This document shows, piece by piece, positions 6,657 through 13,718 of a stretch of DNA of 34,519 bases (within the stretch, counting starts at the first letter, position 1; the number at the start of each line of letters is the position of its first letter). The notes under the pieces are model-generated. The model searched no databases and was not told the DNA's origin. It worked only from the letters and a program-made list of their open reading frames with translations. Made by a program: the position numbers and the translations under genes. Origin of the DNA: Alphaproteobacteria bacterium (GTDB lineage Bacteria; Pseudomonadota; Alphaproteobacteria; UBA2136; UBA6156); the NCBI GenBank assembly GCA_027489415.1, contig JAIXZU010000057.1:1-34519 (forward strand). The letters run 5' to 3'.

Positions 6657-8405
6657 TCAGTGGTAATCATCCGCCTCAACACTCTCCAGCTCAGCTCCGG
6701 GGAACATCTCCATCATATCAGCCACCATCGGGTCGGCTGCGGCGGCTGTCAATCTGGCCGCACCGGCTTCCGCCGCCACTTGCGCTAAATTGATGCCCTC
6801 ACCTCCGGCACCGGCCACTTCACGCACATCCCACGCCACGCCGGTCAGCTCACGTAAAGTGGCGCGCAGGTCGCGCAACAGGTCGGACGTCGTCAACAAC
6901 CCCTTATCCACTGCCAGCTCCAGCTTGGTGTCCGCAAAACTCACACACCTCACCTGCCGCTCCAATGCCGCCGAAAGCCCTGGCTTGGCCCCCCGCACCA
7001 TCTTCACCACACCGGCCCAGTCATGCACTTCCGCGCCCACGGCGGCGGACTGTATCCCCCGCTCGGCCGAACTCAACCCCGCCTCAACCACCGGCAAATC
7101 ACGCACGTTCTCATCCTGAACCACACTAACAGACGCCAACGTCGCCGGCACCGCCTTCACCTCCCCGCTGAAACTCGCACTAGCCACTCTGGCTACCTGG
7201 CTACCCGCTTCCTGGCTACCTATCACCCCCATCGCCTCGCCCATCAACTTATCCATCGCCGGCATCGGCGTCAGGTAAGCCATGCGCACGCAGGCCATCG
7301 CCAGCGCTTCATACGGCCGCTCGGCCTGCTTCACCTCTTGCAAGCCTTGCATAAGCAGCTGATACAACCGCCCAAGGTTCGGCAGCGGCACGGTGTCGGC
7401 CATGGGTATCGCGCGTTTGCGCTCAATCTCGGTCAGTCCTGTGCCCTCTTTCAGGCTGGGCACAATCCGGATGCGCGTCGCAAGGTGCACCAGCTCCATC
7501 ATGCCATGCAGAATGCCCACAGCATCACTGCCACTGGCGTAAAGGCTGTCTACAATCGCCAGCGCGTCGGGTACGCGGCCCTGCGTCAACGCTTCCAGCA
7601 GGTCAAACACCCGCGCACGGTCAGCCACACCCAGCATACCTTCCACGGTTGCCAGGGTCACTTTGGCCTCGCCACTACCTTCACTCACGGAAAGCGCAAT
7701 CGCCTGGTCCAGCAAACTCAACCCATCACGGGCAGAACCATCCGCCGCCCGCGCAATCAGCTGCACGGCAGAACTCTCAAACCCGACGCTCTCCTTCTGC
7801 AGGATACTCTCAAAATAAGGCGCCAGCACCTCACTCGGTATCCGCTTTAAGTCAAAGCGCTGGCAGCGGGAAAGCACCGTCAGCGGGATCTTCTGCACAT
7901 CCGTCGTCGCGAAAATGAATTTCACCTGCGGCGGCGGCTCCTCCAGCGTTTTCAGCAACGCATTGAAGGCCGTGGTGCTCAGCATGTGCACTTCGTCAAT
8001 AATGTAAACTTTAAAACGCCCCGCCACCGGCGCGTAGTTCACCCCTTCAAACAAGCGCTGCACGTCTTCCACGCTGCGGTTGCTGGCGGCGTCATACTCA
8101 AACACATCCACGTGGCGGCCGGTCCGGATCGCCTCCACCTGCGCATCGTTCACGTCCCACGTTACGCTGGGGCCGTTGTCGCAGTTCAGCGCCATCGCCA
8201 GCAAACGGGCGGTACTGGTCTTCCCCGTACCCCGTATCCCCGTCAGTACGTAAGCGTGGTGGATCTTATTCATCGCAATCGCATTGGTCAGCGTGCGCAC
8301 CAGCGCATCCTGCCCAATCAGCTCGGCAAACGTCCGGCTCCGGTATTTCCGCGCCAGCACTACATAGTCATGTTGAACCTGTGTATTCAAAGCTTCCCCC
8401 GCCAT
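6657..8405 (-). CDS. dnaX: DNA polymerase III subunit gamma/tau
   Basis: A 582-residue AAA+ clamp-loader ATPase. Walker A is GIRGTGKTS (56-64), Walker B IIDEVHML (135-142), sensor 1 FIFATTDV (163-170) and the SRC motif is at 179-181. After domain III the tail is a long low-conservation tau-like region. Bacterial DnaX normally has a four-Cys zinc module just after Walker A. Here Cys75 (ALNC) remains, but the usual CGxCxxC stretch is replaced by VTWDVNDAQVEAI (81-93), so zinc binding is probably lost. Residues 396-408 come from a 40-bp repeat also found in envC. AAGG lies 8 nt before the ATG. First gene of the dnaX-ebfC-recR group. Confidence 0.96.
   Translation of the reverse strand: MAGEALNTQVQHDYVVLARKYRSRTFAELIGQDALVRTLTNAIAMNKIHHAYVLTGIRGTGKTSTARLLAMALNCDNGPSVTWDVNDAQVEAIRTGRHVDVFEYDAASNRSVEDVQRLFEGVNYAPVAGRFKVYIIDEVHMLSTTAFNALLKTLEEPPPQVKFIFATTDVQKIPLTVLSRCQRFDLKRIPSEVLAPYFESILQKESVGFESSAVQLIARAADGSARDGLSLLDQAIALSVSEGSGEAKVTLATVEGMLGVADRARVFDLLEALTQGRVPDALAIVDSLYASGSDAVGILHGMMELVHLATRIRIVPSLKEGTGLTEIERKRAIPMADTVPLPNLGRLYQLLMQGLQEVKQAERPYEALAMACVRMAYLTPMPAMDKLMGEAMGVIGSQEAGSQVARVASASFSGEVKAVPATLASVSVVQDENVRDLPVVEAGLSSAERGIQSAAVGAEVHDWAGVVKMVRGAKPGLSAALERQVRCVSFADTKLELAVDKGLLTTSDLLRDLRATLRELTGVAWDVREVAGAGGEGINLAQVAAEAGAARLTAAAADPMVADMMEMFPGAELESVEADDYH
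7181..7220 (-). repeat. 40-bp in-frame repeat within dnaX
   Basis: Same length and reading frame as 3590-3629 in envC. It encodes GSQEAGSQVARVA in the tau linker. It includes the hairpin TAGCCA-CTC-TGGCTA. Confidence 0.75.
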
Positions 8406-8467
8406 AAGTCCAACCTTTCTACCCCAACCTTCCCATCAAGGCCACACCTCACGCCCAACAAATCGCC

Positions 8468-9031
8468 TTAAACACGCCCAGTTTGGCGCAACCATTCGCC
8501 TAAGTCTTTATAATGTCGCAGGTGGCGCAACCAAAACGCCCGGATCTCATCAGCATCGCACTCCCCCGCAACCTTATCAAATCCGTCCAGAATCATAATC
8601 TGGTCCATCGGGGTCTTCCCTGCCCCCGCCAATAAAGCCACCGAAGCATGCTGAACCGAGCTAAACACCACAGGCTCTTTATCAGGTTCAGCATAAGCCA
8701 ACGCCTCCCGTATCGTAACCCGCCTGTCATCTTTGCCTTCCATCAGCCGGAGAAAATCCTCACCACCTAAAGTCTGGTTAGCAAACTTTACCAACGGGCC
8801 GGGAAATCCTCGCAATGCCTCAAAATAATAGCCAGCATCCGTCACCATCACCGGACCGCCAACCTTGTTGCAAGCCAAATCAGCAGCTGCCATTGCCACA
8901 TCTTCAACACTCATGCTCTGAATTTCTGGCAGTTCAAACTGTGCCCGAACCAAAGTCACACCGAAGGAAGACAGCAAATCATTGGCACTTCGCCATTTTT
9001 CATCATTTCCAGTCACAAATGTAATCTTCAT
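8468..9031 (-). CDS. Ham1/RdgB-type non-canonical purine NTP pyrophosphatase
   Basis: A 187-residue member of the ITPase/HAM1 family, which hydrolyses ITP, XTP and dITP to monophosphates and keeps damaged purines out of nucleic acids. It begins with KITFVTGNDEKW (the TGN..K motif). The central motif MVTDAGYYFEALRGFPGPLVKF corresponds to D-S/T-G-L...L.G.PG...K. I chose ATG 9031 because AGGGG lies just upstream and the TGN motif then sits at the usual N-terminal position. The frame is open to 9154, but that stretch overlaps a terminator and the previous gene's 3' end. The overall sequence is divergent from housekeeping RdgB, so it may be a paralogue with a different substrate. Confidence 0.85.
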   Translation of the reverse strand: MKITFVTGNDEKWRSANDLLSSFGVTLVRAQFELPEIQSMSVEDVAMAAADLACNKVGGPVMVTDAGYYFEALRGFPGPLVKFANQTLGGEDFLRLMEGKDDRRVTIREALAYAEPDKEPVVFSSVQHASVALLAGAGKTPMDQIMILDGFDKVAGECDADEIRAFWLRHLRHYKDLGEWLRQTGRV

Positions 9032-9096
9032 AACCCCTTTTAACAAAAAGTACCTTACCTCGCCAGTAGCCAACCCATTCAGTTTAAACCAACAAG

Positions 9097-9124
9097 AAAA
9101 GGCGGCGGGATAAATCCCGCCGCC
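9097..9124 (-). terminator. Intrinsic terminator of the alpha-CTD-like gene
   Basis: On the minus strand GGCGGCGGGA, loop, TCCCGCCGCC, then TTTT. It ends the unit 9133-9540 before the NTP pyrophosphatase gene. Confidence 0.85.
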
Positions 9125-9132
9125 CAAATTAG

Positions 9133-9540
9133 CTAAACCTCGCGCTCCGGCCACTCTTCCGTTTTTTCCCGCCAGCCACGCCTGTCCATTTCAAAGCACA
9201 GGTCATGGGCCTCAAGGTAAGCCTTCACCTCATTCATGCATTTCCGCCCGAAATTCGGAATACGCAGGCACTCGCGCTCGGATTTATCGACCAGATCGCC
9301 AATGTAACGGATACGATCGTTGCGCAAACAGTTCCGGGTCCGGATGGACAACGCCTCCTCCAAACTGGGGATCGGCACATCCAGCTTCGTCCACAGCGCC
9401 AGCGTCTGGGCATCAGGCATGCCCTCGGCCGCCACCACCCCCTGGGCACGTAACAGGTCCAGAAACTGCATCAGCGCAGCCTCCATTTCAACGGATGGAT
9501 TCTCCAGCCGGATGTTCAAACGAATATCAATGCCACTCAT
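9133..9540 (-). CDS. Free-standing RNA polymerase alpha C-terminal-domain-like protein
   Basis: A 135-residue protein whose residues 60-118 align along their length with the C-terminal domain of RNA polymerase alpha: LSIRTRNCLRNDRIRYIGDL, then IPNFGRKCMNEVKAYLEAH. By alignment with E. coli alpha, R265 is Arg67, N268 is Asn70, C269 is Cys71, G296 is Gly98, K298 is Lys100, S299 is changed to Cys101 and E302 is Glu104, so most DNA minor-groove contacts are kept. Residues 1-58 are unlike the alpha N-terminal domain, so it cannot assemble as alpha; they may hold a different partner-binding part. GGAG lies about 10 nt upstream of the ATG. It has its own promoter and terminator. It may be a transcription factor that binds UP-like elements or competes with alpha-CTD; the function is inference. 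Confidence 0.82.
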   Translation of the reverse strand: MSGIDIRLNIRLENPSVEMEAALMQFLDLLRAQGVVAAEGMPDAQTLALWTKLDVPIPSLEEALSIRTRNCLRNDRIRYIGDLVDKSERECLRIPNFGRKCMNEVKAYLEAHDLCFEMDRRGWREKTEEWPEREV

Positions 9541-9582
9541 GTCAGGTCTCCTTAGTTCGACACGATGAAAACAATAACTAAA

Positions 9583-9612
9583 TGTATACTAAATCCCCGG
9601 TACCGACAACAA
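9583..9612 (-). promoter_or_regulatory. Promoter of the alpha-CTD-like gene
   Basis: On the minus strand TTGTTG (9612-9607), an 18-nt spacer and TATACA (9588-9583). The predicted start is about 35 nt before the ATG. It overlaps the T-run of the terminator of the gene upstream. Confidence 0.5.
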
Positions 9613-9641
9613 AAAACGCCGGAAGATCTCTCTCCCGGCGT
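9611..9641 (-). terminator. Intrinsic terminator of the 9648-10100 gene
   Basis: On the minus strand ACGCCGG, a 12-nt loop, CCGGCGT and T5. It lies 6 nt after the stop codon. Confidence 0.85.
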
Positions 9642-9647
9642 TAATTA

Positions 9648-10100
9648 TCATGCCACTTCGGCAATACTCTGCACCATCGCCACTCCCGCACTGGAAGTCA
9701 GTACATTCCGCCAGTAGCGCCACGCACTCCCATCCGGCACCCTCACGGTGCTGTCGGCATAGTAATGCATGTCAATGGTCAGCTTGGCCTTCAGCTGCTC
9801 CATGGTGAAGGCTTGCCCATCAAGCATGGTCTCAAAAATCTGCTCTGTCAGCACCAACACGCTACGTTCAACGGATTCAACCGCGTCACGCCCCTGCATA
9901 ACACGAAAACTATGGCCAACCACCGCCGCTGACAGGTAAGGCTCATAACTCTCTCTCACCTCAAGGGAGGCGATATCGAGATAATTCTCATAAGCATCCG
10001 GCGTAAGCACGATCTTCGCAATCCACTCATCAGCAGGTACATGCACGGCCCAGTAAAGCATCAGCTCAACCCGGGCCTCATTATGTAAGGTAAACGTCAT
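9648..10100 (-). CDS. Hypothetical protein
   Basis: A 150-residue protein of no family I recognise. ATG 10100 is preceded by GGAGG at 7 nt, a strong site, so the longer frame to 10175 is unlikely. The sequence looks like a soluble alpha/beta protein (VELMLYWAVHVPADEWIAKI, SVERSVLVLTEQIFETML) with no signal peptide or membrane segment. It is flanked by its own terminator and followed by the alpha-CTD-like gene in the same direction. The small hydrophobic frame 10132-10203 ends 31 nt before its start codon. Confidence 0.7.
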   Translation of the reverse strand: MTFTLHNEARVELMLYWAVHVPADEWIAKIVLTPDAYENYLDIASLEVRESYEPYLSAAVVGHSFRVMQGRDAVESVERSVLVLTEQIFETMLDGQAFTMEQLKAKLTIDMHYYADSTVRVPDGSAWRYWRNVLTSSAGVAMVQSIAEVA

Positions 10101-10131
10101 AGGTAGTCCTCCAACTGCCCCCAGGGGCGCT

Positions 10132-10203
10132 TCAGATAACCCATAAATACATGAAAATGTATCCAATAACAACAAAAAGTGGCCCCACCCAAGGGTAGCT
10201 CAT
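10132..10203 (-). CDS. Possible 23-residue single-span membrane peptide
   Basis: The frame ATG 10203 to TGA 10132 encodes MSYPWVGPLFVVIGYIFMYL plus WVI, almost entirely hydrophobic and long enough for one membrane span. GGAG lies 7 nt upstream of the ATG, a good ribosome binding site. It ends 31 nt before the strong ribosome binding site region of the next gene, so it could be a small membrane protein or a leader peptide. No comparative support is available here, and chance is a real alternative. Confidence 0.33.
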   Translation of the reverse strand: MSYPWVGPLFVVIGYIFMYLWVI

Positions 10204-10297
10204 ACCACTGCTCCGTTTCCGGCCTGATGGAGTTTTGAGCGCCTTGTCGGAGCCACCTCCTCCCTGCCCCAACCAAACCACTACGTCAAGCCCCATA

Positions 10298-10440
10298 CCG
10301 GCGCGCAGCGACGTCTCGTGGGCCTGCACGCGCGAGGCTATAAACGGTCACTCTGGAATTTTTTGGCGTAGCGCGGTGTACGAGCGTACATAAGCTGCGC
10401 CAAAAATTTTCAGATGGCCGTTTTAGTCCGCGCCTTGCTC
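10298..10440. repeat. Palindromic element, copy 4 (type A), upstream of Nudix gene
   Basis: Left part CGGCGCGCAGCGACG (10299-10313), then the long hairpin at 10336-10429 with GGCTATAAACGGTCA on one arm, TGGCCGTTTTAGTCC on the other, the TTTTTGGCG / GCGCCAAAAA mid-stem and the TGTACGAGCGTACA tip. The right end has drifted (AGTCC instead of AGCCC). Unlike the other copies it has no gene ending at its right edge. The Nudix gene starts 31 nt further on, on the plus strand. The 10101-10470 gap otherwise holds only the possible small peptide. Confidence 0.8.
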
Positions 10441-10470
10441 AAAGAAGCAATCCACCGTAGTGTGCATACC

Positions 10471-11049
10471 ATGAACAGTCACTACCGGCGCCGCAAACCG
10501 CGCCCGGCCCATAAATCGGGCCCCAAACCCGCCGAGGGAAAGGCTGGAGCCACCGCCTCCGAAGCCAAATCGCCTCCGGCCAAACGCAATAACCGCACCC
10601 AGAGGGGCCGCGGGCGTAGTGGCGCGCCCGTCGCCAAGTCGCGCTGGTTCTACGATGTCCGCCAGTACGCCATCCTCACCGATGCCGACAACAACATCCT
10701 GATCCTCCAACTCCCCAAGGAGTACGACGCCGCCGCTGCCAATACCTGGACCCTCCCCGGCGGGAAGCTGGAACCGTCGGACGAACCCGGCGAGGGCCTG
10801 CTGCGCGAAATCACCGAAGAAACCGGCCTGCCCGCTACCCTGCTCGGCCCCTGCGGTGTCGCCCGCTGGACCAACCGCAACAGCAAAAAACTGGGTATTT
10901 TCTACCGCGCCAGCATTGCCGGCAGCAAACCGGCGCTGAAACTCTCCAACGAGCACCAGCGCGCCATCTGGGTCAGCCTGTCCGAAATCACGGACTTCCC
11001 CTTCCACCGCCCCGAAATGGTCGAAGTCATCAAAAAAATCTCCACCTGA
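10471..11049 (+). CDS. Nudix hydrolase with basic N-terminal extension
   Basis: A 192-residue protein. Residues 1-56 are a Lys/Arg/Pro/Ala-rich, probably disordered tail (MNSHYRRRKPRPAHKSG...RTQRGRGRSG). Residues 60-190 form a Nudix domain: YAILTDADNNILILQLP, then the Nudix box GGKLEPSDEPGEGLLREI continuing TEETGL (97-120). The REUxEExGU part with its metal-binding glutamates is intact; the first Glu of the box is Asp104. The substrate cannot be read from this, probably a nucleotide-diphosphate derivative. I chose ATG 10471 because the longer frame starts inside a repeat element. Spacing of 52 nt to trxB suggests co-transcription. The basic tail could bind nucleic acid. Confidence 0.85.
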   Translation: MNSHYRRRKPRPAHKSGPKPAEGKAGATASEAKSPPAKRNNRTQRGRGRSGAPVAKSRWFYDVRQYAILTDADNNILILQLPKEYDAAAANTWTLPGGKLEPSDEPGEGLLREITEETGLPATLLGPCGVARWTNRNSKKLGIFYRASIAGSKPALKLSNEHQRAIWVSLSEITDFPFHRPEMVEVIKKIST

Positions 11050-11101
11050 CCCACCCAACGCACCACTCGACACGCCAAACACAAAGCGATACAAAACCCT
11101 C

Positions 11102-12049
11102 ATGAAGCAACACACTCTCCTCGTCCTCGGCTCCGGCGCTGCCGGCTGCACCGCCGCCATTTATGCCGCCCGTGCCGGTATCAAAACGACACTTATCCGC
11201 GGCAACCAGCCCGGCGGCCAGCTCACGATCACGACGGACGTCGAAAACTACCCCGGCTTCGCCGAAGCCGTCCAAGGCCCATGGCTGATGGAGCAAATGG
11301 AAGCCCAAGCCAAACACTGCGGCGTGGAAGTGGTTGCGGACCACATCATGGCCGCCGACCTCACCGCCAAAACCCTCACCGGCATGAACGGCACCGTCTA
11401 CAGCGCCGACGCCCTGATCATCGCCACCGGCGCTTCTGCCAAATGGCTGGGTCTGGAATCCGAAAAAACCTACAACGGCAAAGGCGTCTCCGCCTGCGCC
11501 ACCTGCGACGGCGCCTTCTACCGGAACCGCAACGTCGCCGTCATCGGCGGCGGCAACTCGGCGCTGGAAGAAGCCCTCTACCTCGCCAATATCGCGAAGC
11601 ACGTCACCCTCATCCACCGGCGGGATAGCTTCCGCGGCGAAAAAGTCCTCCAGAACCGCGTCCTGAACCACGAGAAAATCAGCGTCATCTGGAACTCCGC
11701 CGTCGATGAAATCCTCGGCGACCCCCACCCCATCACCGGCGGCGTCACCGGGCTGCGCCTCAAAAGCACCACGGACGGCACTCTTTCCGAACTCCCCGTC
11801 CACGGCGTCTTCATCGCCATCGGCCACCAGCCGAACACCAGCCTCTTCAAGGGGCAACTGGACATGGACGAAACCGGCTACCTCACCCGCCTCCCCGGCA
11901 CGGTGCTCCCCACCCACATGGGCCAACCACTCCCCGGTGTGTATGTCGCGGGGGACGTCGCCGACAGCATCTACCGCCAAGCGGTCACCGCCGCCGGCAT
12001 GGGTTGCATGGCCGCGCTGGACGCCAACCGCTACCTCGAAAGCCTGTAG
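11102..12049 (+). CDS. trxB: Thioredoxin reductase
   Basis: A 315-residue flavoprotein that passes electrons from NADPH to thioredoxin. The FAD-binding Rossmann motif is VLGSGAAGCTAAIYAARAG (8-26). The redox-active pair is Cys132 and Cys135 in ACATCDGAFY. NADPH binding is at VAVIGGGNSALEEALYLA and HRRDSFR. The C-terminal FAD motif is VYVAGDVADSIYRQAVTAAG. Length matches the low-molecular-weight TrxR class. No strong Shine-Dalgarno precedes the ATG. A strong terminator follows 13 nt after the stop. Confidence 0.97.
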   Translation: MKQHTLLVLGSGAAGCTAAIYAARAGIKTTLIRGNQPGGQLTITTDVENYPGFAEAVQGPWLMEQMEAQAKHCGVEVVADHIMAADLTAKTLTGMNGTVYSADALIIATGASAKWLGLESEKTYNGKGVSACATCDGAFYRNRNVAVIGGGNSALEEALYLANIAKHVTLIHRRDSFRGEKVLQNRVLNHEKISVIWNSAVDEILGDPHPITGGVTGLRLKSTTDGTLSELPVHGVFIAIGHQPNTSLFKGQLDMDETGYLTRLPGTVLPTHMGQPLPGVYVAGDVADSIYRQAVTAAGMGCMAALDANRYLESL

Positions 12050-12062
12050 CCTCCAACCCAAC

Positions 12063-12090
12063 AAAAAAGGCCCCAACCGGGGCCTTTTTT
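12063..12090 (+). terminator. Intrinsic terminator of trxB
   Basis: A6, GGCCCC, AA-CC loop region, GGGGCC and T6. Confidence 0.88.
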
Positions 12091-12155
12091 AAGGTCAGGC
12101 CTATACCCTGCTTCCGGAAATCCACCCCAAGGCTGGGACACCGTGCCTTGCGGCC

Positions 12156-12206
12156 AGATTTCCACAAAACAAACGGGGTAGGGCCCCCGTTTTTTGTAGG
12201 AAATCT
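12156..12206. repeat. Long hairpin between trxB and glsB-like gene
   Basis: AGATTTCC-ACAAAA-c-AAACGGGG pairs with CCCCGTTT-TTTGT-a-GGAAATCT across a short loop, a stem of about 22 bp with two bulges. A second short stem AAGGC/GCCTT lies just before it (12129-12149). The sequence is unrelated to the palindromic element family. It lies in the gap of two convergent genes, outside their terminators. Confidence 0.6.
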
Positions 12207-12277
12207 CCGACCAGGCACCACCCTTACCTCTCACAGGCACTTCCTGTAAAACGGAGCCCCATTCTCAAATTCAAGAA

Positions 12278-12302
12278 ACAAAAAAGGGGCCACTCCGGCC
12301 CC
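12278..12302 (-). terminator. Intrinsic terminator of the GlsB/YeaQ gene
   Basis: On the minus strand GGGGCC, 5-nt loop, GGCCCC and T-run (TTTTTTG). Confidence 0.8.
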
Positions 12303-12323
12303 TGCATTCATATCGGCAATCAC

Positions 12324-12587
12324 CTAAACCGCCACCTTCCCTTGGAATAAACGCAAAACAAACAGAAAAACAATGGCTCCAACAGTACTCACCGCCAAGC
12401 TCGGCAAAAACCCACCGCTCGACGGCATTAGCCCGAGAGACCCCAGAATCACCGGCCCGATCAGCGCCCCGATCAAACCAACCACCAAACTAGTCAGCAA
12501 CCCGTAGTTGCCACCCATCAGGTTTTCGGCAATCCATCCGGCCAGCAGGCCCACGATAATCGCCCCAAGAATACCAACACCAATCAT
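12324..12587 (-). CDS. GlsB/YeaQ/YmgE family stress-response membrane protein
   Basis: An 87-residue inner-membrane protein with three hydrophobic stretches (about 2-20, 30-50, 62-80) rich in Gly. The opening GVGILGAIIVGLLAGWIAEN and the second block GLIGALIGPVILGSLG fit the transglycosylase-associated / GlsB family, which is found as a small general-stress protein. The molecular role is not known. AAGGG lies about 11 nt before the ATG. Single-gene unit with its own terminator. Confidence 0.88.
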   Translation of the reverse strand: MIGVGILGAIIVGLLAGWIAENLMGGNYGLLTSLVVGLIGALIGPVILGSLGLMPSSGGFLPSLAVSTVGAIVFLFVLRLFQGKVAV

Positions 12588-12691
12588 AATTTCAGTCCCT
12601 TTGTTGTGATGATGGTTCCCCTATCGGAACCTCTGCAAGCCTAACGCACCACCGCTGCGCTTGTTCCAGAACGCGCAAACGCGCAGCCCTC

Positions 12692-12720
12692 TTGCCGAAC
12701 CGAGAATTTTTCCTTAAAGA
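12692..12720 (+). promoter_or_regulatory. Promoter of tRNA-Gly
   Basis: TTGCCG, a 17-nt spacer and TAAAGA, ending 9 nt before the mature tRNA 5' end, which allows a very short leader. Confidence 0.45.
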
Positions 12721-12729
12721 AGAGCCACT

Positions 12730-12803
12730 GCGGGATTAGTTCAATGGTAGAACGGAAGCTTCCCAAGCTTCAGGCACGGGTCCGATTCCCGTATCCCGCT
12801 CCA
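12730..12803 (+). tRNA. tRNA-Gly (anticodon CCC)
   Basis: A 74-nt tRNA with encoded CCA. The acceptor stem is GCGGGAT/ATCCCGC, the D-arm TTCAATGGTAGAA, the anticodon stem GAAGC/GCTTC with loop TTCCCAA (anticodon CCC), and the T-arm CGGGTCCGATTCCCG. It decodes GGG. Its 3' 18 nt are repeated twice downstream. Confidence 0.96.
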
Positions 12804-12918
12804 GTCTTTACCCTGCGGGGCTAATGAATACGGGGTACTGCGTTTCCCGTATCCCGCTCCAGTCTTTGCCCTGCGGGGCTATGAATAAGGCGTACTACGT
12901 TTCCCGTATCCGTCTCCA
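12786..12918 (+). repeat. Tandem array of the tRNA-Gly 3' end
   Basis: TTCCCGTATCCCGCTCCAGT plus CTTT occurs at 12786 (the tRNA itself) and 12844, and a decayed copy starts at 12901 (TTCCCGTATCCGTCTCC). Periods are 58 and 57 bp. Each unit carries the 3' half of the T-stem, the acceptor strand, CCA and about 35 nt of downstream DNA including CCCTGCGGGG. Only tRNA ends are copied, so none of the extra units can be a tRNA. Confidence 0.85.
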
Positions 12919-12942
12919 AAATGTCCGTATTGGCCTAATTGC

Positions 12943-13635
12943 TTAAAGCCCCTGCACAACGCTGCAACTACCATTATTGGAACTTAACTCAATTCTACCT
13001 GTCCATCTCGCCACGGGCATCAAGCTGGACTCTCCCATTACAATCACACCACTAGCACCGGATACCGCGCTGCTGTAGCGGTAAAGCTGGCCGTTTTTCT
13101 CATAAAAACGATACGTCCCGGAAGCTGATACACTGCACCCGCTGGAATCCCCATACGCATGGCAACTGTCAGAATCATTGATAAGGGTTGTCCATCCTGA
13201 AGTCGTTTGCATGCGCGCCGAGACCGCTGCAGAAGCCCGCGCACCCTGCCCACCCCGGCTACCGGTCGTAGCACTGGCGGAACAACTAATCTGCACATCC
13301 GTACCACTAGGTTTAGCAAGCGTATAGGTTCGGGCCGCGCCGGAGTGGCTTATGTTAGTCCCATTACGGGTCCCCGTCTTGACCGCCACACACCCAGTCG
13401 CATCAACACCGGTCGTCCCCGGCGCGTAAATCATGCCCTTCATACCACATTCCTTAATCGCGGTGGCCAGTGCCAGCGCGCCATCCGCTTTGGCGTTGGC
13501 GCTGTCGGCAATGTTTTTCAAAGCACTCCATGTCATCTGCACATCGGTCGCACCTCCTGCCGCACGCTCCTGCGCGGCAAGGGTGAAAGGAACGCCAAGC
13601 AGGGCCGCCGTCAGGGAGAACGAGATAATTTTCAT
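12943..13635 (-). CDS. Exported hypothetical protein
   Basis: A 230-residue secreted protein with a clear signal peptide at about 1-20 (MKIISFSLTAALLGVPFTLA). After it comes a short helical stretch (TWSALKNIADSANAKADGAL), then a Cys-containing, Ser/Gly/Thr-rich beta-like region. Seven cysteines, such as KECGMKG, ATGCVA, ISCSAS, DSCHAY and SGCSVSA, could form disulfides in the periplasm or outside the cell. AAGGGG lies just upstream of the ATG. The composition resembles adhesin or minor-pilin tails, but I see no diagnostic motif. It lies 140 nt from tRNA-Gly, next to the tandem repeat of the tRNA end, which may mark an insertion site. Confidence 0.72.
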   Translation of the reverse strand: MKIISFSLTAALLGVPFTLAAQERAAGGATDVQMTWSALKNIADSANAKADGALALATAIKECGMKGMIYAPGTTGVDATGCVAVKTGTRNGTNISHSGAARTYTLAKPSGTDVQISCSASATTGSRGGQGARASAAVSARMQTTSGWTTLINDSDSCHAYGDSSGCSVSASGTYRFYEKNGQLYRYSSAVSGASGVIVMGESSLMPVARWTGRIELSSNNGSCSVVQGL

Positions 13636-13718
13636 AACCCCTTATATCATACCGAAGCGAAACCGTACCTGACACTCCCACAATCCCATAAACCATTGTG
13701 TCGGTTCAGAAACACCCC

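Noticed and set aside
10423..11160. 245-residue minus-strand frame ending at the edge of palindromic copy 4
   Set aside because: Antisense to the Nudix gene, Gly/Phe/Asp-rich without a domain; considered because it would give copy 4 a stop codon neighbour.
11030..12076. 348-residue minus-strand frame opposite trxB
   Set aside because: Shadow frame; trxB carries all catalytic and cofactor motifs on the plus strand.
12844..12918. Further tRNA genes after tRNA-Gly
   Set aside because: Only 3' ends are repeated; there is no D-arm or anticodon arm.
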